Shown here: positions 1 through 9,172 of the stretch, piece by piece
Position numbering within the stretch: position 1 is the first letter of the stretch
Layout of the letters: every line of letters starts with the position of its first letter
DNA from: Burkholderiales bacterium
Lineage (GTDB): Bacteria > Pseudomonadota > Gammaproteobacteria > Burkholderiales > Burkholderiaceae_D
DNA length: 35,594 nt
Assembly (NCBI GenBank): GCA_026399895.1
Contig: JAPLQC010000046.1
Location: 1 to 35,594 of the forward strand
Direction: 5' to 3'
Translations under genes and position numbers: made by a program
Notes under the pieces: model-generated
What the model was told of the DNA's origin: nothing
The model's database searches: none
Seen by the model: the letters and a program-made list of their open reading frames with translations, nothing else

Positions 1-1413
1 GAACAGATACGCGATGCCATATTTCTGCTGCAGCATCGCCAACAACTCCAGCACCTGATACTGCACCGAGACATCCAGCGACGAGGTCGGCTCATCGAGC
101 AGAATCAGCGCCGGCTTCAACACCAAGGCGCGCGCTATCGCAATGCGTTGGCGCTGACCACCTGAAAACTCATGCGGGTAACGCGACATCATCTCTGGCG
201 ATAGTCCGACCTCACTCAGCGCCTGCGAAACTAAGGATCGCAGCTGCGAGAGCGATAGATGGGGCTGGTGTAAAGCTACACCCTCACCCACCGTCTGCTC
301 GATCGTGCGGCGCGGCGATAGTGAGGCAAACGGATCCTGAAACACTACCTGCATCTGCGCGCGTACAGGACGCAACTGCGCGCTACTCATCTCGCTGATC
401 GTCTGACCATCGAACACGATGCGTCCCTGGGTATTGGCAACTGACAAACGCAATAGCGCCATGCCAAGCGTCGACTTGCCAGAGCCGGACTCACCAACAA
501 TGCCCAGTGTTTCGCCACGCGCAAGCGTGAGATCCAGCGACTCTACGGCAACGAATTCACGCTGCTTGAACCAACCCTGCTTGATAGAGAAGCTGCACCG
601 CACGCCCTGCGCCTCTAGCAGCGTCGAGCCCTCCGAATGCTCGGATACCATGCGTTTGGAATGGCTAGCCAGCAGCTGCTGGGTATAGGTCTCTCGTGGT
701 GATGCAAACAGCGTTGCGGTATCAGCCACCTCAAGTAATCGGCCCTGCTGCATCACGCCAACTCTATCTGCAAAACGCTTCACCAGGTTCAGGTCATGCG
801 TGATCATCAGTATCGCCATACCCTCGTCACGCTGCAGCTGATTCAGCAGCTCGAGAATCTGTACCTGAATCGTTACATCGAGTGCGGTGGTAGGCTCATC
901 GGCAATCAATAGTTTCGGCTTGCAAGCGAGTGCCATTGCAATCATCGCTCGCTGTCGCTGTCCGCCCGATAGCTGATGCGGATACGACAGCGCACGCCGG
1001 GCAGGTTCTGGTATGCCGGTCTTGTCGAGCAGCTCAACTGCGCGCAATGCTGCCGCACGCGCATTCAAGCCCTCGTGCAGCATCAGCACTTCAGCAATTT
1101 GATTACCGATCGTGAAAAGCGGGTTCAGCGCTGTCATCGGCTCCTGAAAAATCATCGCGATATCTTTGCCGCGCAGCGCGCGCAACTGGTTATCCGACAT
1201 CAGGCGAATATCACGTCCTTCGAAAACAATACTGCCGCTGGTATTGGCATCAGGCGTCATGCCCATCAATTGCAAGGCACTGACGGTTTTACCGGAACCG
1301 GATTCACCGACTAATGCAAATTTCTCACCGGCCGCAATGTCAAAATCGACGCGATTAACCACAGTCGCACGGCCGAAGCGCACGGTCAGATCGCGCACGG
1401 TGAGCAGGCTCAT
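1..1413 (-). CDS. yejF: YejF: ATP-binding subunit of YejABEF peptide/microcin C ABC importer (3' end outside window)
   Basis: This is a tandem-ATPase ABC subunit that would power uptake of oligopeptides or microcin-C-like peptides through YejB/YejE at the inner membrane. The minus strand is open from the ATG at 1413 to the window edge, giving 471 codons; the family is about 530 residues, so roughly the last 60 are missing. The first nucleotide-binding domain has Walker A GESGSGKT at residues 36-43, a signature LSGGQRQR and Walker [13 protein letters not shown]. The second has its own [24 protein letters not shown] and [10 protein letters not shown]. The start codon overlaps the yejE stop by 4 bp (ATGA), which indicates translational coupling and supports the chosen start. 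No lesion was found on translating the visible part. Family assignment rests on operon order and the double ATPase. Confidence 0.93.
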   Translation of the reverse strand, partial: MSLLTVRDLTVRFGRATVVNRVDFDIAAGEKFALVGESGSGKTVSALQLMGMTPDANTSGSIVFEGRDIRLMSDNQLRALRGKDIAMIFQEPMTALNPLFTIGNQIAEVLMLHEGLNARAAALRAVELLDKTGIPEPARRALSYPHQLSGGQRQRAMIAMALACKPKLLIADEPTTALDVTIQVQILELLNQLQRDEGMAILMITHDLNLVKRFADRVGVMQQGRLLEVADTATLFASPRETYTQQLLASHSKRMVSEHSEGSTLLEAQGVRCSFSIKQGWFKQREFVAVESLDLTLARGETLGIVGESGSGKSTLGMALLRLSVANTQGRIVFDGQTISEMSSAQLRPVRAQMQVVFQDPFASLSPRRTIEQTVGEGVALHQPHLSLSQLRSLVSQALSEVGLSPEMMSRYPHEFSGGQRQRIAIARALVLKPALILLDEPTSSLDVSVQYQVLELLAMLQQKYGIAYLF

Positions 1414-2462
1414 GCTTTTCTCCGTACATCGAGCGAGTTGCGCAAGGCGTCGCCGATATTTGTGAGCAGCAGCAGCGTGATGGTCAGGACCATGAAAGTA
1501 GACAATGCAATCCACCAAGCGTCCAGATTATTCTTGCCCTGTGCAAGTAGCTCACCCAAGCTAGGCATGGAAGGCGGAACGCCCAGGCCGAGGAAGTCCA
1601 GACTGGTCAGCGCGAGAATTGCGCCACTCATGCGAAATGGCAGGAAGGTCACTACAGGTGTCAAACTATTCGGCAATACATGGCGCCAGATGATCTGGCC
1701 GTTGGACAAGCCCAGCGCACGGGCGGCTTGTACGTAATCCAGATTGCGGTTACGCAGAAAATCAGCACGCACATAGTCGGACAAACCCATCCAACCAAAC
1801 AAAGACAGCAGCAACAACAGCAGCAAGATACTGGGCTCAAAAATCGACGCAAAAATAATCAGCAGATAAAGCTCTGGCATGGAGCCCCAGATCTCCATGA
1901 AGCGCTGGAAAAACAAATCTGTCCGGCCCGCGAAGTAACCCTGCACTGCGCCGGTGATCACACCGAGGATCGTGCCGGTAATCGTCAATGCCAAGCCAAA
2001 CAGTATCGATACGCGAAAACCGTACAGTAACCGTGCAAATACATCGCGACCGCGATCATCAGTCCCTAACCAGTTGTCCGTTGAGGGTGGCGCAGGGTTG
2101 GGCGACTTAGCAAAATAATTCAGCGTGTCATGCCGGTAGTGATTCAGCGGGTAAAGCGCCCAGTTGCCGTCACGCGCGAGCTGCTGCCGGATAAAAGGAT
2201 CAAGATAGTCGGCAGGTGAGTCGAAGTCGCCACCGAAGGCTTTTTCCGAGTAATCCTTCGCAATCGGTAACAGAATCTGCCCGTCGTAGCGGGCAATCAG
2301 TGGTCTGTCATTCGAGATCAGCTCGGAGAACAAGCTGAGTATGAAAAGTATCGAGAAAATAATCAGACTGAAATAGCCGCGCCGGTCGCTGCGGAAGCGT
2401 TGCCAAACACGCTGCCCCGGCGAGAGCGAAGATGCTAGTCCGTTCATGGTTTCTGTACTCAT
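1410..2462 (-). CDS. yejE: YejE: inner-membrane permease of YejABEF importer
   Basis: One of two permease subunits forming the membrane channel of the peptide importer. The product is 350 residues. It has an N-terminal membrane segment after a short cytoplasmic tail, a long periplasmic loop, and a C-terminal BPD_transp_1 domain with the EAA loop (ARALGLSNGQIIWRHVLPNS) that docks on YejF. The reading frame stays open up to 2510, but the ATG at 2462 is preferred. It overlaps the yejB stop by 4 bp, as in the next junction, and gives the usual YejE N-terminus (MSTETMNG, then a basic stretch). The upstream 16 codons would lie inside yejB. A run of leucines in one membrane helix near 1800-1830 is normal for a permease. 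Confidence 0.92.
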   Translation of the reverse strand: MSTETMNGLASSLSPGQRVWQRFRSDRRGYFSLIIFSILFILSLFSELISNDRPLIARYDGQILLPIAKDYSEKAFGGDFDSPADYLDPFIRQQLARDGNWALYPLNHYRHDTLNYFAKSPNPAPPSTDNWLGTDDRGRDVFARLLYGFRVSILFGLALTITGTILGVITGAVQGYFAGRTDLFFQRFMEIWGSMPELYLLIIFASIFEPSILLLLLLLSLFGWMGLSDYVRADFLRNRNLDYVQAARALGLSNGQIIWRHVLPNSLTPVVTFLPFRMSGAILALTSLDFLGLGVPPSMPSLGELLAQGKNNLDAWWIALSTFMVLTITLLLLTNIGDALRNSLDVRRKA

Positions 2463-3520
2463 GACGCCAGACTCTCGAATTGAACGCGCGGGTCTGCCCA
2501 CACATAGCAAAGATCACCCAGCAGCTTGACTACCAAGCCAATCAAGGTAAACAGATACAGCGTACCGAGGACTACCGGATAGTCACGACGCACGACCGAT
2601 TCATACGATAACAACCCGAGTCCGTCGAGCGAGAACAGAGTCTCGATCAGTAAGCTGCCGGCGAAGAAAGCACCAATAAACGCTGCTGGAAAGCCCGTGA
2701 CCAAAGGAATCAGCGCGTTGCGGAATACATGCTTGTACAGTACGGCACGCTCGGACAAACCTTTGGCGCGTGCGGTCATTACATACTGCTTCCGAATTTC
2801 TTCCAGAAAGGTGTTCTTGGTGAGCATGGTCATCACCGCGAACGCACCCGCGACTGAGGCGGTCACTGGTAGAGTGATATGCCAGAGGTAATCTTTGATT
2901 TTGCCGAAGGTGGAGAGCGTTTCCCAATCATCGGAGGTTAAGCCGCGCAACGGAAACCACTGCACAAAACTTGATCCTGCAAAAAGCACCAGCAGCGCCA
3001 CACCCAATACAAAGCCCGGTATCGAGTAACCGATCAGCACCAGCATGCTGGTCACATGATCAAAGCGTGAGCCTTCTCGCACTGCTTTTGCAATACCGAG
3101 CGGGACTGATATCAGGTAAGTGAGAAAGAAAGTCCAGAGGCCAATTGAAATCGACACCGGTAGTTTCGACTTCACGAGCTCCCATACGTCCTTGTGGTGA
3201 TAAAAGCTCTGGCCAAGATCAAATTTCGCGAAGCCTTTCAGCATTTGCCAGAATCGCTCGAGCGGCGGCTTGTCGAAGCCGTACAGTGCCTTGATCTCTG
3301 CGACGCGTTCAGCATCGATACCCTGCCGACCACGATACTCCGAACGCCCACCGCCGGAAGATTCACCCGCGCCGACCTGACCTTTTTTCAGTTCGATCAG
3401 TGCTTGCTCGACCGGGCCACCAGGCACGAATTGGATTACTGCGAAAGTAATCGCGATCACACCCAACAATGTGGGGATCATCAGCAAGACGCGTTTCAGT
3501 ACATATGACCAGAGGTTCAT
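2459..3520 (-). CDS. yejB: YejB: inner-membrane permease of YejABEF importer
   Basis: Partner permease of YejE, 353 residues. It has an N-terminal transmembrane helix (about residues 9-30, beginning RVLLMIPTLLGVIAITF), a periplasmic loop, and a five-helix BPD_transp_1 domain with the EAA motif ARAKGLSERAVLYKHVFRNA. YejB homologues carry a Gly/Ser-rich spacer near residue 55, seen here as ESSGGGRSEYRGR. It lies 22 bp downstream of yejA and overlaps yejE by 4 bp, so yejABEF is one transcript read leftward. Together with YejA it would import short peptides. In enterobacteria this system takes up microcin C and contributes to peptide resistance; that role is carried over from the family, not shown here. 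Confidence 0.92.
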   Translation of the reverse strand: MNLWSYVLKRVLLMIPTLLGVIAITFAVIQFVPGGPVEQALIELKKGQVGAGESSGGGRSEYRGRQGIDAERVAEIKALYGFDKPPLERFWQMLKGFAKFDLGQSFYHHKDVWELVKSKLPVSISIGLWTFFLTYLISVPLGIAKAVREGSRFDHVTSMLVLIGYSIPGFVLGVALLVLFAGSSFVQWFPLRGLTSDDWETLSTFGKIKDYLWHITLPVTASVAGAFAVMTMLTKNTFLEEIRKQYVMTARAKGLSERAVLYKHVFRNALIPLVTGFPAAFIGAFFAGSLLIETLFSLDGLGLLSYESVVRRDYPVVLGTLYLFTLIGLVVKLLGDLCYVWADPRVQFESLAS

Positions 3521-3542
3521 AGCTCGCCGGATTTCACCGTGA

Positions 3543-5351
3543 TTAATTCTGCTTACGTGGCTTTACCTGCCACCAACTCGAGATCACATACGGATCTGCC
3601 TGATAGTACTTAGGCGAGACCGCAGGGATACCAAACCGATTTCTGTAGGCGACACGATGCGTCGCCGAGTACCAATGCGGCACCGCCATATGCTTGTGCA
3701 GAAGTACACGATCCAACGCGCGCGCAGCAGCAACCAATTCTGCGCGGGTATTGGCACGCACTAGTGCTGTCACTAGCTTATCGACCGCAGGATCTTTCAA
3801 CCCCCAGTAATTACTTGAGCCATTTTCGTCAGCTGCCTTGGCGCCGAACATATCGAACATCTCGTTGCCCGGGCTGGTGACATCGGGGAAACGCTGGCTG
3901 GTCATATCAAAGTCAAACTCTTCCATGCGCTTCTGCACCAGCGCAAAATCTGCTGTGCGTTGACGCACTGTGATGCCTAGCTTTTCGAGATTGCGTACGT
4001 AGACCGCAATGATGCGTGAAAGCGCGGACTGATCATCAAGAATCTCGAAAGTAAAAGCTTCACCCTTGGCATTACGTAGCGCGCCGTCACGGTACTCCCA
4101 GCCCGCTTGCTTCAATAAATCACGCGCCTTCAATAAATTCGCGCGCAAGGAGGCTGGTGCTTCGGTTGAGGGAGGCAGGGGCACCGGGCCAAACACATCC
4201 GGATCAAGCTGATCGCGCAAAGGTTCCAGCAAAGCTAATTCAGCAGGGGTTGGCTCACCTCGCGCCGCTAGTTCGGAATTGCTGAAGAAGGAATCAATCC
4301 GCACATACTGCGCATAAAACAGTTGGCGATTCATCCACTCGAAATCGAGCGCCAGCCCGAGTGCTTGCCGCACGCGCTTATCTTGAAACTGCGGTCTTCG
4401 CATGTTCATAACAAACGCTTGCATACCAGCGCCGTTCTGATGCCTGAGCGTCTTCTTGATCAGCTCGCCACTCTCAAACTTCGGGCCCTTGTACATACGG
4501 GCCCAGTTCTTCGCGCGGTATTCGACGACCACGTCGAATTCGCCCGCAAGAAAAGCCTCGAGCCGTGCGACATCATCTTTATAAAACCGGTAAACGATAC
4601 GATCAAAATTGAAGGCGCCTTTACGCACTGGAAGCTCGGCACCCCAATAGTCAGGATTCTTACGATAGATGATGGACCGGCCGACATCAAAGCGCTCAAT
4701 CAGGTAAGGGCCACTCGCTACCGGTGCCACCAGCTGTATCTTGTCGAATGGCGTGCCTGCGGCCCACTTGCGCGAGAACACTGGCATGCCACCCACAATC
4801 AGCGGCAACTCGCGGTTCAAGCTCTTGAAATCAAAGCGTACTGTGCGCGCATCAATCACTACTGCTTGTTTGACATCCGCAAAAATCATCTTGAACTGCG
4901 GTGCTCCCTTGGCCATCAAGGTATCAAACGAATATTTGACGTCATCCGCCGTCACCGGGTCGCCGTTATTGAAGCGTGCTTTGCCATGCAAACGGAAGGT
5001 CATGGACATACGGTCCGATGCCAGCGTCATATCCTCTGCCAGCAAGCCATACATCGTCGCCACTTCATCCGCCGAGCCAATCGCAAGTGACTCGAACATG
5101 AGGTTGCTGAGGCCAGCGGCAGCCACGCCCTTCATGGAGAAAGGGTTGAACTTGTCAAAACTGTTGGCGGCGCCCGGGTTGGCCAGATAGATCTCGCCGC
5201 CCTTGCTGGCATTTGGGTTGTGGTACTCAAAATGCGCGAAGTCCGGCGGGTACTTGGGCGTGTCGTACAGCGAGAATGCATGGCCTGCCCACGCCAATGG
5301 CGTTAACAAGGTACTGATGCAAAACACAATACGGGCGATCGAGCGCGACAT
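3543..5351 (-). CDS. yejA: YejA: periplasmic peptide-binding protein of YejABEF
   Basis: Extracytoplasmic family-5 substrate-binding protein delivering peptides to YejBEF. With the ATG at 5351 the product is 602 residues and begins with a standard Sec signal peptide: MSRSIAR, a hydrophobic core, and a likely cut after PLAWA near residue 22. The SBP_bac_5 body follows, with NPGAANSFDKFNPF early and a C-terminal region ending in WWQVKPRKQN. The frame is open upstream to 5795, but that extension runs antisense to fabI and lacks a signal peptide, so it is rejected. An ATG at 5387 (MLDPSLAP) would add 12 residues ahead of the signal peptide and is less likely. It is the first gene of the leftward operon and is divergent from fabI across 174 bp. 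Confidence 0.92.
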   Translation of the reverse strand: MSRSIARIVFCISTLLTPLAWAGHAFSLYDTPKYPPDFAHFEYHNPNASKGGEIYLANPGAANSFDKFNPFSMKGVAAAGLSNLMFESLAIGSADEVATMYGLLAEDMTLASDRMSMTFRLHGKARFNNGDPVTADDVKYSFDTLMAKGAPQFKMIFADVKQAVVIDARTVRFDFKSLNRELPLIVGGMPVFSRKWAAGTPFDKIQLVAPVASGPYLIERFDVGRSIIYRKNPDYWGAELPVRKGAFNFDRIVYRFYKDDVARLEAFLAGEFDVVVEYRAKNWARMYKGPKFESGELIKKTLRHQNGAGMQAFVMNMRRPQFQDKRVRQALGLALDFEWMNRQLFYAQYVRIDSFFSNSELAARGEPTPAELALLEPLRDQLDPDVFGPVPLPPSTEAPASLRANLLKARDLLKQAGWEYRDGALRNAKGEAFTFEILDDQSALSRIIAVYVRNLEKLGITVRQRTADFALVQKRMEEFDFDMTSQRFPDVTSPGNEMFDMFGAKAADENGSSNYWGLKDPAVDKLVTALVRANTRAELVAAARALDRVLLHKHMAVPHWYSATHRVAYRNRFGIPAVSPKYYQADPYVISSWWQVKPRKQN

Positions 5352-5443
5352 AACAACGGCGAGAGGGGCAAGAGAGGGGTCAAGCATATCCGGTTTCGCC
5401 GCCTTCAGTGCCGGCGATGCTTGGCGCGATTGGCACGGACGAT

Positions 5444-5473
5444 TTGCCCCGCCATCGCGGCGCAGCCTACAAT
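5444..5473 (+). promoter_or_regulatory. Candidate sigma-70 promoter of fabI
   Basis: A TTGCCC (5444-5449) and a TACAAT (5468-5473) are separated by 18 bp, about 53 bp before the fabI start. Downstream are a small GC hairpin (5486-5499, arms CCGGG/CCCGG) and a GGAG ribosome-binding site at 5515-5518, 7 nt before the ATG. The call is by eye. Confidence 0.4.
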
Positions 5474-5525
5474 GATGGTTTTGCACCGGGAGCCCCCGGC
5501 GCGCTGAACTTATCGGAGTCGTGGC

Positions 5526-6289
5526 ATGGCATTCTTGCAAGGCAAAAAAATTCTGATTACTGGCGTACTGTCGAATCGCTCGATCGCTTACGGCATTGCG
5601 CGCGCCTGCCATCGCGAGGGTGCCGAACTTGCCTTCACCTATGTCGGTGAACGTTTCAAAGACCGTATCACCGAGTTCGCACAAGAGTTCAATAGCCAAT
5701 TGGTGTTTGACTGTGATGTCGGTAGCGACGAGCAAATTGATGCGCTGTTCAGCGATCTGGGCAAGGCCTGGCCCCATTTCGATGGCTTGGTACATGCAAT
5801 CGGTTTCGCACCGCGCGAAGCTATCGCCGGTGATTTCCTAGATGGCATGAGCCGCGAGAACTTCCGTATCGCGCACGATATCTCTGCCTACTGCCCATGC
5901 TGTCGCCAAACTCCGCTTTGCTGACGCTCTCTTATCTAGGTGCGATCCGCGCCCTGCCCAACTACAACACCATGGGCCTGGCCAAGGCGTCATTGGAAGC
6001 CAGCGTGCGCTACCTCGCCGCCTCGCTCGGCAAGCGTGGCACGCGGGTCAACGGCATCTCGGCCGGCCCGATCAAGACACTGGCGGCGAGTGGGATCAAG
6101 GATTTCGGCAAGATTCTGAATTACGTGCAGCAGAACTCCCCGCTGCGCCGAAATGTCACGATTGATGATGTCGGCAATGCGGCGGCCTTCTTGCTGTCGG
6201 ACTTGGCCGGTGGCATCACGGGCGAGATCACCTATGTCGATGGCGGGTTTTCGCAGGTCGTTCCGGGGATGGAGGAAGCCGAATCCTAG
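5526..6289 (+). pseudogene. fabI: Enoyl-ACP reductase FabI, frame broken by an internal ~28-bp deletion
   Basis: FabI performs the last, NADH-dependent reduction of each fatty-acid elongation cycle. The first part (5526-5924) matches FabI from MAFLQGKKILITG through [10 protein letters not shown] and then goes out of frame to a TGA. The second part is open from 5897 ([15 protein letters not shown]) to 6289 and carries the catalytic Tyr/Tyr/Lys in LSYLG and YNTMGLAKA. FabI proteins normally have about 11 residues between the AY and ML positions (SFVAMAKACRS in E. coli), but only five bases (5892-5896) lie there. About 28 bp is therefore missing and the frame changes by -1. All other conserved segments are present and the codon style looks normal. 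Either this is a recent mutation in a usually essential gene, so another enoyl reductase must exist, or it is an assembly error. Confidence 0.85.
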
Positions 6290-6671
6290 GCTTCATGCCG
6301 AAAAACCGGCTAATTCCGGGAATTAAGCCAACACGCTCCCCGAAAACTCTGTAGAATCCACGCCGCGCTGCAACAAACAGCGCGTGGTTGCACCGCAGCC
6401 CATTACGAGCAGCATTACCTGAAGCCCTCCCGCCTCCTGGTGCCAATCTACAGAGCACCAATGTGGCGTACCGAAAATCTGGTCCCATCGATCTTCGGTA
6501 CTCCGCTTAACGGCGCAAAGCTTTTGTGCCGTATCTCTTCTGGCAAGTTTTTCTCTGAAGCCGCATTGGTTTCGCGTTGAACTGTTGTTGTCGCTGGTAT
6601 CACCGGTCCGCGTTGCTTTTGCAATGTCTCTGCCCGCTTCGCGCGCAGCGACACTCTTTTGAGAGAAATTC
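6290..6671 (+). other. 382-bp gene-free stretch: probable long 5' leader of the DEAD-box helicase
   Basis: No coding region is supported here. It holds a near-perfect palindrome at 6311-6325 (arms TAATTC/GAATTA around CGG). There is a TAGAAT at 6352-6357 that could be a -10 box, though no good -35 is visible. An inverted repeat lies at 6468-6501 (GTACCGAA ... TTCGGTAC, 18-nt loop), and a tight hairpin at 6511-6531 (nine pairs including one G-U, 3-nt loop). If transcription starts after 6357 the leader would be about 300 nt, in keeping with the long regulated leaders known for cold-inducible RNA helicases. The link to cold is an inference. Confidence 0.4.
6468..6531 (+). promoter_or_regulatory. 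Two consecutive hairpins in the helicase leader
   Basis: The first has 8-bp perfect arms (6468-6475 and 6494-6501). The second, at 6511-6531, pairs CGGCGCAAA with TTTGTGCCG. No U-tract directly follows either, so they do not look like simple terminators. They could be leader RNA structure controlling the downstream helicase gene. Confidence 0.4.
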
Positions 6672-7977
6672 ATGACGTTTGAAACACTTGGGCTGCACCC
6701 GCAGATCCTGCAAGCATTAACTGATGCTGGCTACACAATACCCACACCGGTACAGCAGGAAGCAGTTCCTGCAGCGATCGCCGGGCGCGATTTAATGGTG
6801 TCGTCACAAACGGGCTCCGGCAAGACCGCTGCCTTCATGCTGCCGGCACTGAACAAGTTCGCCAACGAGCCTGTTGAGGCACGCGCTGGCAAAACCCCGA
6901 ACCAGAACGCACAAGCAGCGCGCTCGCGTGGTGAGCGTCCGCGCTTCATGCCAGCGCAGCCAAGAATGCTGGTGCTGACCCCGACCCGCGAGCTTGCGCT
7001 TCAGGTGACCACGGCAACCGACAAGTACGGTATCCACATGCGTCGCGTGAAAGCGGCATCGATTCTCGGTGGCATGCCCTACCCGAAGCAGATGCAACTG
7101 CTCGCACGTAATCCGGAAATTTTAGTAGCGACACCGGGTCGTTTGATCGACCACATGGAGTCGGGCAAGATTCGAAGATATCGAGTTGATCGTCAGCCGC
7201 ACGCCTGCTACACGACAGACTCTCTTGTTCTCGGCGACCTTGGATGGCATGGTCGGCAATATCGCGCGTCGTATCACTACTGATCCGCTGCGTATCCAGA
7301 TTACGGGCGCTTCAGCACGCCATGAAAACATCGAGCAACGGGTTCACTTCGTTGACGACTTGCTGCACAAGAATCGCCTGCTTGATCATCTGCTGCGTGA
7401 TACCGCAGTTGAACAGGCTGTGGTTTTCACGGCGACCAAACGCGATGCTGACAGCATCGCTGACCGCTTGAACATCGCGGGCTTCGCCGCTGCCGCGTTG
7501 CATGGCGACATGCATCAGGGTGCGCGCAATCGTACGCTGGACGCATTGCGTCGCGGTCAACTCCGCGTACTCGTAGCAACCGACGTCGCTGCACGCGGTA
7601 TCGACGTGCCAGGGATCACCCATGTATTCAACTACGACTTACCGAAGTTCGCCGAAGACTATGTGCACCGCATCGGCCGCACCGGTCGCGCAGGCCGCAA
7701 CGGTATGGCCATCACCTTGGTCACTTATGGCGAAGGTGCGCATGTGAAACGTATCGAGCGTTTAACCAAGCAGACCATACCGGTCGACGTTATCGCAGGC
7801 TTCGAGCCGAAGAAAAGCGCTGCAACGCGCTCGCGTCCGGGCTGGAAGCCGGGTGATGCCCGCAGCAAGCCGGGCAAGCCAGGTCAGCGTACCTTCGCCA
7901 AGCCGGGTGCCCCTCGTAAAGAGGGTGGCCATCGCGGTCAGCGTGATGGCCGCAGTGCCGAAGGCCGCCGCGGCTAA
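6672..7977 (+). pseudogene. DEAD-box RNA helicase lacking its DEAD motif (frameshifting internal deletion)
   Basis: This is an ATP-dependent RNA helicase of the SrmB/RhlE/DeaD superfamily. The first part, 6672 to about 7172, has the Q motif (GYTIPTPVQ), motif I (SQTGSGKT), Ia (PTRELALQV) and Ib (ATPGRLIDHMESGKI). The second part resumes in another frame at about 7174 (EDIELIVSRTPATRQT) and carries motif III (SATLDG), a VVFTATKRDAD motif, V (ATDVAARGIDV) and VI (HRIGRTGRAGR), then a basic Gly/Lys/Arg-rich tail. In relatives the two parts are joined by about 22 residues containing the DEAD box and the following RMLDMGF. Here only one base lies between GKI and EDIE, so about 65 bp including motif II is gone. 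As read, the product would lack ATPase activity. A clean terminator follows at 7996. Assembly error is the main alternative. Confidence 0.85.
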
Positions 7978-7995
7978 GTCTCAACGCGTCTAGAG

Positions 7996-8019
7996 AAGGC
8001 TCCTGCGGGAGCCTTTTTT
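7996..8019 (+). terminator. Rho-independent terminator after the helicase gene
   Basis: A perfect 8-bp stem (AAGGCTCC/GGAGCCTT) with a 4-nt loop is followed by a run of T. It lies 19 bp past the helicase stop and separates that unit from the selD operon. Confidence 0.9.
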
Positions 8020-8066
8020 ATGCAATGAGATAATCCAATCAATCGAAATCTCGCAGGGAGCAGTTC

Positions 8067-9172
8067 ATGGGTGCCTCGGACTTACAGCCAATTCGCCTGA
8101 CCTCGTTTTCGCACGGCGGTGGCCCGATCTCGTCCATTCCGAACATCCGGTCCAGATGGGCTTGCCGGACGCACACGAGATCGCACCCGGATTGCTGTCG
8201 GACATACTTAAACAGTCACGTGGCTTTCCGGTACCGCCACAACTGCTGGTGGGCATAGAGACTGCGGATGATGCAGCGGTCTATCGCTTGAACGATGAGC
8301 AAGCGCTGATTGCAACTACCGACTTCTTCATGCCGATCGTCGACGACCCCTTCGACTTCGGCCGCATCGCAGCGACGAATGCGATTTCTGATGTATACGC
8401 CATGGGTGGCACACCCATCATGGCACTAGCACTGGTCGGTATGCCGATCGATAAATTACCAGTGGAGACCATTGGTCGAATCCTCGCAGGCGGTGAAACC
8501 GTCTGCGCCGCTGCCGGCATTCCGATCGCAGGTGGCCATACCATCGACTCCGTCGAGCCCATCTACGGCTTGGTAGTCATGGGTCTGGTTCATCCCAATA
8601 AACTAAAACGTAACGCAGACGCACAAGAGGGCGACAAACTGATACTCGGCAAACCACTCGGCGTCGGTGTGTTGTCAGCCGCATTGAAAAAAGGTGCGCT
8701 GAATGAAGCAGGCTACGCTCAGATGATTGCGAGCACTACGCAACTGAATACACCAGGCAAGGCCTTGGCCAACATCGATGGTGTACATGCGCTGACCGAC
8801 GTAACCGGCTTCGGGCTACTCGGCCACGCACGTGAAATGGCACTTGGCGCGAAGCTGCGCGCCCTTATCAATGTGGCTTCGGTGCCTTTGCTTCCTGCTG
8901 TCGAGCAGCTTGCAACTGAGGGCCATATAACCGGCGCATCAGCACGTAACTGGGCCGGCTACCATCAGGACATCACGCTTGGATCCAACATCACCTCGGT
9001 ACAACAAGCCCTGCTGACTGACCCACAAACTTCGGGCGGCTTGCTAGTGGCTTGCGCTGATGATGTGGTGGCAGATGTGATCAAGCTGTTTCATGCGCAA
9101 GGCTTTGCACATGTCGCAGTGATTGGTGAGCTTCAGCACGGTACGCCGGGCGTCGAGGTCGCTAGCCAATGA
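8067..9172 (+). pseudogene. selD: Selenide, water dikinase SelD with catalytic Cys/Lys segment replaced by a 56-nt foreign stretch
   Basis: SelD makes selenophosphate, the selenium donor for selenocysteine and selenouridine. The frame from the ATG at 8067 (GGGAG ribosome site just upstream) reads the normal N-terminus ending RLTSFSHGGG at 8123. The family continues with CGCK, holding the catalytic Cys (or Sec) and Lys, then IAPG. Here 56 bases (8124-8179) stand in place of those 12, and the normal protein resumes at 8180 in the -1 frame (IAPGLLSDILKQSRGF) and runs intact to 9172. That includes DDAAVY, TTDFFMP, the GRIAATNAISD region and DPQTSGGLL. The in-frame ATG at 8156 could start a shortened protein without catalytic residues. 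The stop overlaps the next gene by 4 bp, so selD heads the transporter operon. As read it cannot make active SelD. Confidence 0.85.

Noticed and set aside
4323..5090. 255-codon plus-strand open frame opposite yejA
   Set aside because: It is a shadow of a well-supported gene, with no recognisable domain.
5352..5795. N-terminal extension of YejA (148 more codons) on the minus strand
   Set aside because: It is antisense to fabI, and the signal peptide begins at 5351, so the extension is a by-product of an open frame.
5880..5924. Programmed -1 frameshift in fabI
   Set aside because: No slippery heptamer is visible, and a shift would not restore the missing residues.
8126..8182. Simple inversion of the segment between the inverted repeats in selD
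   Set aside because: Reverse-complementing the segment by hand does not recreate the CGCK codons.
8067..8258. Possible selenocysteine codon with a SECIS hairpin in selD
   Set aside because: No in-frame TGA occurs at the active-site position; the hairpin lies in the replaced block instead.
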